Assembly (NCBI GenBank): GCA_023391815.1
Contig: JAEWAF010000132.1
Location: 62,001 to 126,000 of the forward strand
Length of the DNA: 64,000 bases
Reading direction: 5' to 3'
From: Pseudomonadota bacterium
Lineage (GTDB): Bacteria; Pseudomonadota; Gammaproteobacteria; Steroidobacterales; Steroidobacteraceae
Below are positions 1 to 9,800 of the stretch, piece by piece (position 1 is the stretch's first letter; each line of letters begins with the position of its first letter). The notes below the pieces were generated by a model. The model was not told the origin of the DNA. It saw only the letters and a program-made list of their open reading frames with translations, and made no database searches. A program made the translations under genes and the position numbers.

Positions 1-1
1 A

Positions 2-406
2 GACAACAGAGTGTGGTTGGACCCCGACCGGCCGGATCCTTGGGGCATGCCGACCATCAACGTGTCCATGAGCTATCGCGACAACGAACGTCGCATGAGC
101 GAGCAAATGATGGCCGACGCTGTCGAAATGCTCGAAGCCGCCGATGTCGAGGCAGTCTCGGGCTTCAATCGACCAACCATTCCGGGCAGCGTGATTCACG
201 AAATGGGCACGGCCCGCATGGGGCGTGATCCGAAGACCTCCGTCCTCAATGGTCACAACCAGGTCCACGCCGTGCCAAACGTGTTCGTCACCGACGGCTC
301 ATGCATGGTGTCGTCCCCGACTCAGAATCCGTCGCTGACATATATGGCGCTATCGGCGCGGGCATCGGCGTATGCGGTGGAGCGACTGGCGAAGGGCGAG
401 ATCTAG
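2..406 (+). CDS. GMC-family FAD-dependent oxidoreductase, C-terminal end (partial)
   Basis: This is the last 134 codons of a glucose-methanol-choline oxidoreductase whose start lies before the window; the frame is open to the first base. GMC enzymes are FAD-dependent alcohol, sugar or choline dehydrogenases/oxidases. The C-terminal GMC_oxred_C domain is recognisable from IHEMGTARMG, which carries the conserved His, and from TQNPSLTYMALSARASAYAV near the end, with the Asn of the catalytic His/Asn pair. The family cannot be narrowed because the FAD-binding N-terminus is missing; the tail resembles gluconate 2-dehydrogenase large-subunit-type proteins. The next gene starts 74 bp downstream on the same strand, so co-transcription is possible. 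Confidence 0.85.
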   Translation, partial: DNRVWLDPDRPDPWGMPTINVSMSYRDNERRMSEQMMADAVEMLEAADVEAVSGFNRPTIPGSVIHEMGTARMGRDPKTSVLNGHNQVHAVPNVFVTDGSCMVSSPTQNPSLTYMALSARASAYAVERLAKGEI

Positions 407-480
407 AGGTTCGAGTCGACGCCAGCTCGGCTATTCTGTCTTTCGCGGTATGATCCCGCGTGGGCAGCGTGGAGAATTCG

Positions 481-1899
481 ATGGCATCCAGCAGTGTAGC
501 CGGACCGGTCGTAGCGGGCGTGAAGCGGCCGTTCGGGGCCGCGGTGGCGGCTGCGTTGAGCGAGCGGTTCGGCGATCGCTTTGTGACGTCGGAATCAGTA
601 CGCCAACATCACGGTCGCGACGAGTCTGCATACGACATCACTCCGCCGGACGCGGTTGTCTTCGCGCTGTCGACCGAAGACGTTGCGTTCACCCTTGCGC
701 TGGCAAACCAACACAGCGTGCCGGTCATCGCCTACGGCGCCGGCTCCTCGCTCGAAGGTCACTTGCTCGCCGTGCAGGGCGGGATCTGTCTCGACCTGTC
801 GCGCATGAACACCGTTCTCGAGGTCGACGCCGCCGAAGGCATCGCGGTCGTCGAGGCGGGCGTGACCCGCAAACAGTTGAATGAGCATATTCGTCAGGAA
901 GGCGTGTTCTTTTCCGTCGACCCCGGTGCGGATGCGACCATCGGCGGCATGATCGCCACGCGTGCCAGCGGCACGAACGCGGTTCGTTACGGGACGATGC
1001 GAGAGAATGTTTTATCCCTCACCGCGGTCACCGCGACCGGTGAAGTCATTCACACGGGCACGCGCGCCAGAAAATCTTCCGCCGGCTATGACCTCACGCA
1101 CTTGTTGATCGGCAGCGAGGGGACGCTCGCGATCGTAACGCAGGCGGTCGTGAAGTTGCGGCCGGTGCCGGAGGCGTCGAGCGTCGCCGTCGGGCACTTT
1201 CCCGACGTGGACGCGGCGGTGCGCACGGCCAGTGAGATCATTCAGTACGGCTTGCCGATCGCCCGATGTGAGTTGCTGGATGAAATGACGGTGATGGCCG
1301 TGAACCGTTACAGCAAGCTCACCTTGCTCGAGCGACCGATGTTGTTGATGGAGTTTCACGGCAGCGAGACATCGGTAGCCGAGCAGGCGGCGGTGGCGGA
1401 GGAGATTGCGAAACAAAATGGCGGCGAGGAGTTCCGCTGGACCAAGCTGCCGGAGGAGCGGACGAAGTTGTGGAGCGCTCGTCACAATGCGTATTTCGCG
1501 ACGTTGCAGTTGCGACCAGGATGCCGGGGTTTCTCCACGGATGCGTGTGTGCCGATTTCCAAACTGGCGCAGTGTATTGCCGAGACCAGGGTGGATCTGT
1601 CCGCTTCCGGGCTGACCGCGACCGTGCTGGGGCACGTGGGTGACGGTAATTTCCACGTTTCTTTGGTGATCGACCCGAGCGATCAGAAAGAGTGGGAGGC
1701 GTGCGAGCTGTTCAATGAGCGGCTGGTGCATCGGGCGATCGCGATGGGCGGCACGTGCACCGGAGAGCACGGCGTGGGGCTCCACAAGAAACGCTTCCTC
1801 GAAGCGGAGCATGGCAAGGCGGCGGTGGATGTGATGCGGGCGCTGAAGCGGACGCTCGATCCAAACAATATTCTCAATCCGGGCAAGATTTTCGATTAG
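481..1899 (+). CDS. FAD-linked oxidoreductase, D-lactate/glycolate dehydrogenase (GlcD/Dld) type
   Basis: A 472-residue flavoprotein of the VAO/PCMH family, expected to oxidise a D-2-hydroxyacid such as D-lactate or glycolate and pass electrons to the respiratory chain. The N-terminal FAD_binding_4 domain (about residues 35-215) shows AYGAGSSLEGH and the glycine-rich ATIGGMIATRASGTNAVRYG. The C-terminal FAD-oxidase domain (about 225-470) shows HVGDGNFH, the family signature GTCTGEHGVGLHKK, and ends LDPNNILNPGKIF. The ATG at 481 is preferred to an in-frame GTG at 460 because GGAGA at 471-475 is well spaced for it. The length is normal for single-subunit D-lactate dehydrogenase (cytochrome). 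Substrate is not settled by sequence. Confidence 0.88.
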   Translation: MASSSVAGPVVAGVKRPFGAAVAAALSERFGDRFVTSESVRQHHGRDESAYDITPPDAVVFALSTEDVAFTLALANQHSVPVIAYGAGSSLEGHLLAVQGGICLDLSRMNTVLEVDAAEGIAVVEAGVTRKQLNEHIRQEGVFFSVDPGADATIGGMIATRASGTNAVRYGTMRENVLSLTAVTATGEVIHTGTRARKSSAGYDLTHLLIGSEGTLAIVTQAVVKLRPVPEASSVAVGHFPDVDAAVRTASEIIQYGLPIARCELLDEMTVMAVNRYSKLTLLERPMLLMEFHGSETSVAEQAAVAEEIAKQNGGEEFRWTKLPEERTKLWSARHNAYFATLQLRPGCRGFSTDACVPISKLAQCIAETRVDLSASGLTATVLGHVGDGNFHVSLVIDPSDQKEWEACELFNERLVHRAIAMGGTCTGEHGVGLHKKRFLEAEHGKAAVDVMRALKRTLDPNNILNPGKIFD

Positions 1900-1995
1900 C
1901 CCTGACCGCCACAATCCTGCAACGTTCCCGCGACGATTCTGTAAAACGCGTTGTGCATAGTTCACGCCGATACGCGCTTTTGCAGAGGAGTTGCC

Positions 1996-3807
1996 ATGCG
2001 TTCTCGGTCCGTGTTGCTGGCCGCGGCTGTTGCGGCTACGTTTTCGGTCGCCGCTCATGCGCACGATCAATCCCACTCCAACGAATCCGATAAGTTCGAG
2101 GAGCGACTGGAAGGGATCGGCGCTCGTAACAAAGCGGCGCAGCGCCTGACGTGGCGGGATTCCCGCTGGAAACACGACCCGGTCGTGAACATCAAGCTGC
2201 TCGGGATCAACGATTTCCACGGCCAGCTGTCGCCGCGTACGGTCGGCTCGCGTCCGGCCGGAGGCGCGGCGGTCCTCGCTTCTTATCTGCGAGTGGCGTC
2301 GGAAGCGGCGAAGGATGGCGCATTCATCGTTCATGCCGGCGATCACGTCGGCGCGTCACCGCCGAACTCGGCGCTTTTGCAGGACGAGCCGGCGATCAGC
2401 GTGCTGAATCAGTTGGCGAACCAGCAGTGCTTACCCGTGCGGCTGTTCCGGAAACTCCCTTATGAGATCCAGGCTTACACCCAGCCCCGGTGCAATATCG
2501 TCGGCACCTTCGGCAATCATGAGTTCGACGAAGGCATCGGCGAAGCGCTGCGTCTGGTTTACGGCGGCACTCACGAAGACGGTCCGTTCCTCGAGAAGCG
2601 CTGGCTGGGCGCCGAGTTTCCGTACATCAGCGCCAACGTCATCGATCAATCCACCGGTCGTCCGGTGCTGCCGCCTTATACCATCAAGCTGGTGGACGGC
2701 GTCGCCATCGGTTTCATCGGCGCGGTGTTGAAGGAAACGCCGATGATCGTGACACCCACCGGCGTCGCGGGTCTGAAGTTCATCGACGAAGCCGACGCCA
2801 TCAACGCGTCCGTGAAACAGCTCAAGCGCCAGGGCGTGAAGACCATCGTCGTCACTATTCACCAGGGCACCGGTCAGACCAGCTACACCGGTCCGACCGA
2901 TCCGGAGGTGCTGCCGCCGGGCGGCCCGATCGCGGACATAGTGAAGCGTCTGGACAGCGAAGTGGACGTGGTCGTGTCCGGTCACGCGCATGGCTTCACC
3001 AATGCGCTGGTGCCGAACAGCGCGGGCAAACAGATCCTGATGACCCAAGCGTTCTCGGCCAGCACGGCGTATGGCGACATTGATCTCGCGATCAGCCGCA
3101 AGAGTGGCGACGTGGTGGAGAAGTCCGCCGCCATCGTGACGACCTGGGGCGATGAGGGCCCGGGGCTGGTGCCGGATGTGAAAGTGGCCGAGCTCGTGGC
3201 GCAGGCCGATGAGCGCGTCGCGCCGCTGGTGAATCGTGTCGTCGGCACCGTGACGACTGCATTGACCCGCAGCGAAAGCAGCGCGGGCGAGTCCTCGCTC
3301 GGCAACTTGATCGCGGACGCGCAGCGCGTCACCACGGATGCCGATTTTGCGTTCATGAATCCGGGCGGCATTCGGGCGGACCTGAATGCGGGTGAAGTGA
3401 CCTGGGGCGAGCTGTTCACGATCCAGCCGTTCGGTAACGATCTGGTATCGATGGATTTGACCGGCGCTCAGATCAAGACGCTGCTGGAGCAGCAGTGGCA
3501 GGGCCAGAATTTCCCGAAAATCCTGAAGACCTCGGGCCTCACCTACAGCTGGGACAACGCCCGTCCGGTGGGCGATCGCGTGACGCAGATTCTCAAGGCG
3601 GACAGCACGCCGCTCGATCCGGCCGCGACCTATCGCGTGACGGTGAACAGCTTCATGGCCGCCGGCGGCGACGGGTTCGTCGTGTTGCCGCTGGGCACGA
3701 ACCGCGTCGTGGGCCCGGTCGATCTGAGCGCGCTGGTCGAGTATGTGGAATCGCTGCCGCAGCCGTTCAGTGCGGCGATCGAAGGCCGGATCGTTCGAAC
3801 CAACTGA
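1996..3807 (+). CDS. Exported bifunctional metallophosphatase/5'-nucleotidase
   Basis: A 603-residue periplasmic nucleotidase of the UshA/5'-nucleotidase family, which dephosphorylates nucleotides or hydrolyses UDP-sugars using two metal ions. The ATG at 1996 is preceded by GAGGAG (1985-1990) and begins a clean signal peptide ending near AHA/HD. The metallophosphatase domain shows NDFHGQL, AGDHVGASP, the GNHEFDEG block and VVVSGHAHG, which supply the metal ligands. The C-terminal 5_nucleotid_C domain shows SSLGNLIADAQR, FMNPGGIRADL and the substrate-stacking region VNSFMAAGGDGF. Genes on both sides are unrelated metabolic functions, so the role is probably nucleotide or phosphate scavenging. 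The exact substrate cannot be read from the sequence. Confidence 0.92.
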   Translation: MRSRSVLLAAAVAATFSVAAHAHDQSHSNESDKFEERLEGIGARNKAAQRLTWRDSRWKHDPVVNIKLLGINDFHGQLSPRTVGSRPAGGAAVLASYLRVASEAAKDGAFIVHAGDHVGASPPNSALLQDEPAISVLNQLANQQCLPVRLFRKLPYEIQAYTQPRCNIVGTFGNHEFDEGIGEALRLVYGGTHEDGPFLEKRWLGAEFPYISANVIDQSTGRPVLPPYTIKLVDGVAIGFIGAVLKETPMIVTPTGVAGLKFIDEADAINASVKQLKRQGVKTIVVTIHQGTGQTSYTGPTDPEVLPPGGPIADIVKRLDSEVDVVVSGHAHGFTNALVPNSAGKQILMTQAFSASTAYGDIDLAISRKSGDVVEKSAAIVTTWGDEGPGLVPDVKVAELVAQADERVAPLVNRVVGTVTTALTRSESSAGESSLGNLIADAQRVTTDADFAFMNPGGIRADLNAGEVTWGELFTIQPFGNDLVSMDLTGAQIKTLLEQQWQGQNFPKILKTSGLTYSWDNARPVGDRVTQILKADSTPLDPAATYRVTVNSFMAAGGDGFVVLPLGTNRVVGPVDLSALVEYVESLPQPFSAAIEGRIVRTN

Positions 3808-3947
3808 GTCGAGCAAGGATGACGAGGAGGGAACAGGGAGGTTCCCGCCCCGTGGCGATCCGGTCCCTACGAGCGCGACAAATGTAACGATGACGGGTCA
3901 GGTGGCTGCGGTATCCTTGGCGCACCTGTCACATCAATGACCCGCCA

Positions 3948-5009
3948 GTGTCACATTCGCCGTCGGAAATCACGGACGCCCGGCCCAAGCCGATGCCCGC
4001 TGTGCTCAGCGAGAGCCTCGGTGCGGATCGCGGTCTGATCTGCGGCTTTCGGCTGCGACCTCACGCCGCGCCCCAGGAAATCCCCGCCGAAGAAATCGCG
4101 CCGGCCCTGGTACAGGTGCAGGCCAAGACGTCCGATGCCGTCGTCTGGCTCCATTTCAATCTGAGCGATGCCCGCGCCCGCCGCTGGCTGCTCGAAGCGA
4201 CATTTCTACCGGAGTCGCTGCGGGAGCTGTGGCGCGAGCACGATGGCAACCGCCGTGTCGAGATGGTCGACGATGGCTTGCTGCTGGTCGTCAATGACTT
4301 TTCCTATGACGACGCGTCGGACCCGTCCGAAGTCGCGCCGCTGTGGTGTTTCGCGAGTCGGCATTTGCTGGTCACGGCCCGATTGCATCCGCTGCGGAGC
4401 GCCGACGAGCTGCGTTTGCAAATGCGCTCGTATCTCACTGCATCCTCGGGCATCGATCTGGCAGCGCAGCTGCTCGACATTCGCACCAGTCGAGTCAAGC
4501 GTCTGGCCAATGAAATGACCGAGCAGCTCGACACCATCGAGGATCGGATTCTGGCCGGCAACATCGAGCAGCAACGCGAGCTGCTCGGTCGCAATCGACG
4601 CTTGAGCGCGCGCTTGCGCCGTGAGTTCGCTCCGGAGCGCTCGGATCTGAATCGTTTTCTGCACCGGCCGACGGGCGCGTTGACCGAGGCGGATCGCGAA
4701 GCGTTGCAGTCGTCCACCGATACATTGGCGTTCGCGCTCGAAGAAGTGTCCGAGTTGTACGAGCGCTCGAAGCTGTTGCAAGAAGAGCTGGCGTCGCGCC
4801 TCGCCGAGAACACCGGCCGTAACTTATATGTATTGTCCATCGTCACGGCGGTGATGCTGCCAATGACTCTGGTCACCGGCATTTTCGGGATGAACGTCGG
4901 TGGCCTGCCGGGATTGCACAGCAGCCACGCGTTCTGGTGGGTGATGTTGCTGATCCTCGCCAGCGGCGCCGTCACGCTCGCCGCGTTCTTCTGGCGGCGG
5001 TTGTTATAA
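3948..5009 (+). CDS. zntB: ZntB-like CorA-family divalent cation transporter
   Basis: A 353-residue inner-membrane 2-TM-GxN protein. Its long cytoplasmic N-terminal part (about residues 1-285) has mixed fold and coiled character, followed by two C-terminal membrane helices (about 290-312 and 325-347). The pore signature is GMNVGG between the helices, and the protein ends RRLL on the cytoplasmic side. ZntB homologues move zinc and CorA homologues move magnesium; overall length and N-terminal pattern favour ZntB. The start is uncertain: a GTG at 3948 gives the full protein but lies inside a TGTCACATTC element, while an in-frame ATG at 3993 would remove 15 residues. It is flanked by independent transcription units. 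Confidence 0.85.
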   Translation: MSHSPSEITDARPKPMPAVLSESLGADRGLICGFRLRPHAAPQEIPAEEIAPALVQVQAKTSDAVVWLHFNLSDARARRWLLEATFLPESLRELWREHDGNRRVEMVDDGLLLVVNDFSYDDASDPSEVAPLWCFASRHLLVTARLHPLRSADELRLQMRSYLTASSGIDLAAQLLDIRTSRVKRLANEMTEQLDTIEDRILAGNIEQQRELLGRNRRLSARLRREFAPERSDLNRFLHRPTGALTEADREALQSSTDTLAFALEEVSELYERSKLLQEELASRLAENTGRNLYVLSIVTAVMLPMTLVTGIFGMNVGGLPGLHSSHAFWWVMLLILASGAVTLAAFFWRRLL

Positions 5010-5213
5010 CCCCCTCGACCTGATCCTCGACGGCCCTGAACGGGCGAAAACACGGCCTTACGTCGTGTCATACATTCGTGCGCGAAGTGCATGCGCGCGT
5101 TGTCACTGCGATGTCATCCGCTTCCAGTATCAAGTCGCGAATTCACAGCGACGGTTCCCGCGTTGCCTGCCCGACGGGCGATGGCGAAGGAGCTGCGTAC
5201 CGGAAGGGTCATC
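5010..5213 (+). promoter_or_regulatory. Upstream region of the two-partner secretion operon with three TGTCA elements
   Basis: This 204-bp gap precedes the ten-gene TPS run. It contains TGTCATACATTCGTG at 5066-5080, TGTCACTGCG at 5101-5110 and TGTCATCCG at 5112-5120. The first matches elements ahead of the DUF2341-ExbB gene and the first VPLPA gene. A regulatory role is inferred from recurrence; no convincing sigma-70 hexamer pair was identified. Confidence 0.35.
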
Positions 5214-6818
5214 GTGACATCGCGCTCAGCCATCGTTGCATTCCTATCGCTATCCCTCATCCCCAGCGCCAGGCTGCTGGCTCAGGAAGTCAACGCGGAT
5301 AGCTCGCAAGACAAGTTCGCCATCACCGAGTACCGCGTGCTCGGCAACTCGGTGCTTGCTGCGACGGATATCGAGACGGTCGTCTATCCCCATCTGGGGG
5401 AGGGCAAGACCATCGCCGATGTCGAAGTGGTGCGTCAGGCATTGGAGAAGCTCTATAAGGACAAGGGCTTCGGCACCGTGTATGTCGACATTCCCGAGCA
5501 GACGGTCAACGAAGGCATCGTGCGCCTGAAAGTGACCGAAGGCCGGTTGGATCGTGTGCGCATTACCGGCGCTCGATACTTTGCGAACGGTGCGATTCGC
5601 AGCGAGCTCACGGCGCTGCAGGCGGGCACGGTATTGAGCCTGCCGGAGTTGCAAACCCAGTTGGGCGAAGTGAATCAACAGTCGCGCGATCGTGCGATCA
5701 CACCGGTGCTGAAGGCGGGGCGCTCGCCCGGCACGGTCGATATCGAGCTCAAGGTTCAGGACAGCCTGCCGTTTCACGGCAGCGTCGAAGTCAACGATCG
5801 CTACAGCGCGAACACCACACATACGCGCGCGAGCGTCAATCTGAGCTATGACAACCTTTGGCAGAAGTTCCACAGCTTGTCCCTGCAATACCAGACTTCG
5901 CCCGAGGACATGGATGAGACGCGCGTGCTGGCCGCGACCTATCTGGCACCGCTCTCCAACGGCAATTTGCTTGCGGTGTACGCCGTCGACACCAACAGCG
6001 ATTTCGCGGTCGTGAACACCGGCGGCGATCTGTCGGTGCTCGGTACCGGAAATATTTATGGTCTGCGCTACATCGCGCGACTGCCCATTCTCGGCGGCTA
6101 TTCGCAGAACATCACTTTGGGCACGGACTTCAAGGATTTCCAGGACGACATCGTGCTCGACGACGGCACGACCGACACCACGCCGATTCGTTACATGAGC
6201 TGGACCGCCGGTTACAGCGGCGTCCTCGGCCGTGACCGGAGCACGACGGGTTTCAATCTGAATGCCAACTTCGGCATGCGCGGCGTGGTCAACGACCAGG
6301 CCGAGTTCGGTTACAAACGAGCCGATGCCAATGCAAGCTTCTTCTATCTGCGGGGCGACGCCTCGCATCTTCAAAGCCTGTGGGCCGGTTCGGCGGTGTA
6401 TCTGAAGGCCGTCGTGCAATGGACGCCCGATCCGTTGATCAGCAACGAGCAGTTCGCCAGCGGCGGCGCCGACGGCGTGCGCGGCTACGTGGAATCGGCG
6501 CTGATGGGCGATCGAGGTGTGGGTGGGACGTTCGAGCTTCGCTCGCCATCGATGCATGCTTGGTTCGGCGATGCTGTTCGTCAGCTCGCGGCGTTTATTT
6601 TCTACGACGCTGCGCATGTTACACAGCTCGCGCAGGTTGACGACGACGGCAACCTCGTGACGCGCGGTTACAACCTGTACAGCGCCGGCGCCGGACTGAG
6701 ATTCGTCGGCCTCGGCGGCATGGAAGCCGCGCTCGATTGGGCCTATCCCCTGCGTGATTGGGAAGATGTCGAGAAGGGCGATTCGCGCATTCATTTCCGT
6801 GTGCGCTACGCGTTTTGA
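5214..6818 (+). CDS. TpsB outer-membrane transporter (ShlB/FhaC/HecB family)
   Basis: This is the outer-membrane beta-barrel translocator of a two-partner secretion system (Omp85 superfamily), which exports its TpsA partner encoded directly downstream. The GTG start at 5214 has an excellent GGAAGGG at 5202-5208 and gives 534 residues with a signal peptide ending LLA/QEV; an in-frame ATG at 5181 is the alternative. A POTRA_2 domain follows (about residues 25-105; ITEYRVLGNSVL and DKGFGTVYVDIPEQTVNEG), then the ShlB-type region with QDSLPFHGSVEVNDRYS and a 16-strand-type barrel. The last residue is Phe (RVRYAF), the usual outer-membrane assembly signal. The stop is 14 bp before the tpsA start, so the pair is co-translated. 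Confidence 0.93.
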   Translation: MTSRSAIVAFLSLSLIPSARLLAQEVNADSSQDKFAITEYRVLGNSVLAATDIETVVYPHLGEGKTIADVEVVRQALEKLYKDKGFGTVYVDIPEQTVNEGIVRLKVTEGRLDRVRITGARYFANGAIRSELTALQAGTVLSLPELQTQLGEVNQQSRDRAITPVLKAGRSPGTVDIELKVQDSLPFHGSVEVNDRYSANTTHTRASVNLSYDNLWQKFHSLSLQYQTSPEDMDETRVLAATYLAPLSNGNLLAVYAVDTNSDFAVVNTGGDLSVLGTGNIYGLRYIARLPILGGYSQNITLGTDFKDFQDDIVLDDGTTDTTPIRYMSWTAGYSGVLGRDRSTTGFNLNANFGMRGVVNDQAEFGYKRADANASFFYLRGDASHLQSLWAGSAVYLKAVVQWTPDPLISNEQFASGGADGVRGYVESALMGDRGVGGTFELRSPSMHAWFGDAVRQLAAFIFYDAAHVTQLAQVDDDGNLVTRGYNLYSAGAGLRFVGLGGMEAALDWAYPLRDWEDVEKGDSRIHFRVRYAF

Positions 6819-6832
6819 GTTTGGAGACGGGC

Positions 6833-9800
6833 ATGAGTGGTTCGCAGGGAATGATTGGCTGGTCGTTGTCTGAAGCGATTCGACGGGCGCTGCGCCGTCG
6901 CTTGCCGTTGCTGTCCGGGGTGTCGCTTGCACTGACCGCGGGCCTGTCGGTTTCAACGGCGCAGGCGGAGCTGCCAGTCATTTGCGTCTCGGGTGCGAGC
7001 TGCGGCAACAGCAGCGGCATCATCAATAACGCGCTACAGGGCGTGTCGGGCATTGCCGTCGCGGGCAACGCGATGACCATCAATCAAAACGCGGCGAACG
7101 CGGTTTTGCATTGGCGCAGCTTCAACATCTCCAGCGACAGCAGCGTCAACTTCGTTCAGCCCGGCAGCGATTCGGTGGCGCTGAATCGTATCTATCAGAA
7201 CGGCGCCTCGCAGATCCTCGGCAATCTGAGCGCGAACGGCCGTGTCTATCTCATCAATCAGAACGGCATCGTGTTCGGCAATGGCGCGGTGGTGAACGTC
7301 GCCGGCCTGATCGCGAGCTCGCTGGATTTGAACAGTCTGGCGCTCAATGCCGACGGCGAAACCCGATTGACCGCACCCGGTCTCGCAGGGCAGTCCGCGT
7401 TTCAGCTGTTCAGGGATACGAACGGCAATGTGTTGTCGAGCGGCGATATCTCGGTCGGCGAGGGCGCGACGATGACGACCAAGGACGGCGGCCAAGTGTT
7501 CATGTTCGCGCCGAACGTCTACAACGCCGGCACGATCCACACGCCGGGTGGGCAAACCGTGCTCGCCGCCGGTGACTCCGTTTATCTGGCGAGCAGCGCC
7601 GATCCCAATCTGCGCGGCATTTGGGTGGAGCTCGGCACCGGCGGCACGGTGACGAACGGTGTCGCGCGCAATGCGAGTGCCACCGGTCGGACCGATCTGG
7701 TGGGCCAGATCATCGCCGAGCGCGGCAACATCACATTGGCCGGCGCAGCCGTGAACCAGTTGGGCCGTCTCACCGCGACCACTTCAGTCAACGAAGCCGG
7801 ATCGATTCGTCTGGTGGCGCGAGATGGCGCCAGAGTGCCTTCGACCGATCCTTTGGTGCTCACCGCCGATCGGGGCGGAACCGCGATCCTGGGCAGCAAC
7901 AGCGTCACCGAAATCCAGCTCGATGACAGCAAGGCGACCAGTGTCGATAGCAATCCTCAGCGCGTCTCGCAGGTCGTGGCAATCGGCGAGCAGATCATCA
8001 TGCAACAGGGTGCGAGCATCATCGCCCCACACGGCGATGTGACATTTGCCGCTTGCAGCGATTGCGGCACGATCACCGATACCAGCCTTGGCGCGGCGAA
8101 ACAGCTCCAGGTGAGCTCGACGTCGCCCGATGCCTCCAGAATCTATCTGGCGAACGGTGCGTCGATCGATGTCTCCGGTGCTTACGTCGATGGCAAGCCG
8201 GTCGAAAGCAACGTGATCAGAGTCGAGCTGCGCGGCGACGAATTGGCCGACAGCGAGGTACAGCGGGACGGTGCTCTGCGCGGCGAGACCGTCTATGTCG
8301 ACCTGCGCCGTCACGGCACTCGCGCCGACGGCTCGCAGTGGGTCGGCAGTCCGATCGGCGATCTCAGCGGCTGGGTGGCGGGCGTCGAGAAGAATGTTGC
8401 CGAGCGCAGCTTGACCGGCGGCTCCGTCACTCTGGTGAGCCGCGGCGATGCCATTTTGAATCGCGGCTCGACCGTCGATATCTCCGGCGGGGCCATTTCT
8501 TACACCGGCGGTTACATCAACACCTCGGGCGTGCTCGGCGCCGACGGCAGGCTTTATGACATCGCGAACGCCACTGCGGATCGCGAATACGTGGGCGTCA
8601 CGAACAGCGGTACTTACACCGTCTTCGACCGGCGCTGGGGTGTCACCCGAACTTTCAGCGGCGGCGCCGGCCAGGGCCACTATGAAGCGGGTTACATCGA
8701 GGGCAAGGACGCGGGCACCGTGTCCGTGGTCGCGACTCGAACCATCCTGGATGGAACCATCAAGGCGGAAACACAAGCCGGACGCTATCAGCGTGAGCTG
8801 AGCACCGCGTTGGCGCAGGGCGCGACCGCGCTGTATCGACCTTACGACCAACTGCCTCTGAGCGGCACATTGATTCTGGGCCAGACCACGGCCGGCGGCG
8901 ATCAGCCCGATTACGTGCTCTCCGATGTGACTATCTCGGCCAGCACGACGCCGCAGTTGGCTGACAACTTCGATCCGTTGACCGGTACGCTGGGCAACGA
9001 CCGCACTCTGATGTTGAACAGCAATCTGTTCGGGGAGGAGCGGGTCGGCAATCTCACATTGCGCGCCAACGGCGCCGTGACGATTGCGCAGGACGCGAAT
9101 CTCCAGCTGTCACCCGGCAACAAGATCAACATAGTCGCGGGCGCGATCGACGTCGCCGGTGCCGTTACGACTCATGGCGGCGACATCTCGCTCACCGCGC
9201 GGCCAACCTTGACCGAGCCAGCTTTGGGCGCGGGCGTGGTGGTGAGGAGCGGGGCGAGACTGGATGCGAGCGCCACGTGGGTGAACGACACCGCGAACGC
9301 GAATGGTGGCGAGGTCGGCACGTCGGCCTTGGCCATCGATGGTGGCAAGGTGACGTTGCAGGGACAACAGAATTCGCTGGCAGTCCAGTCGGGAAGCATG
9401 ATCGATGTGTCCGGCGGCGCGCAGCTCACGAGTGACGGCGCTCTCGTCGCCGGTTCAGCAGGGACCATCACGCTCGGCAACAGCCAATCGATACAGCCCG
9501 ACTCCGCCGCGACTACGATGACCCTGGCGGGTGAGTTGCGCGCGTACGGATTCGAAGAGGGCGGCACCCTGAAGCTACAGACCGGCGCAGCCTGCATCGC
9601 CAGCGCGCAGTCCGGTTGTGCACAGAGTGACGATAGTTTGTTGTGGCTCGATCCTGCGTTCTTCACGGCGGGTGGCTTCGGCAGCTACAACATCGAAAGC
9701 GACCGCGGCGGCATCGAAGTCGCCCGGAACACCACCGTAACCTTGCGTCAGCGAAATTGGCTCGTGCCCACGTCGGGAGATCTGAGCCGCTTCGGCACGG

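Noticed and set aside
1012..3816. Two long minus-strand frames opposite the dehydrogenase and nucleotidase genes
   Set aside because: Both sense genes carry complete family motifs; the antisense products have no recognisable features.
3829..3846. GGGAAC-GTTCCC hairpin after the nucleotidase gene as a terminator
   Set aside because: The stem is only 6 bp and no T-tract follows.
5250..6956. 568-codon minus-strand frame opposite tpsB
   Set aside because: TpsB on the plus strand is certain from POTRA and barrel features; the reverse frame has no signal, domain or ribosome site.
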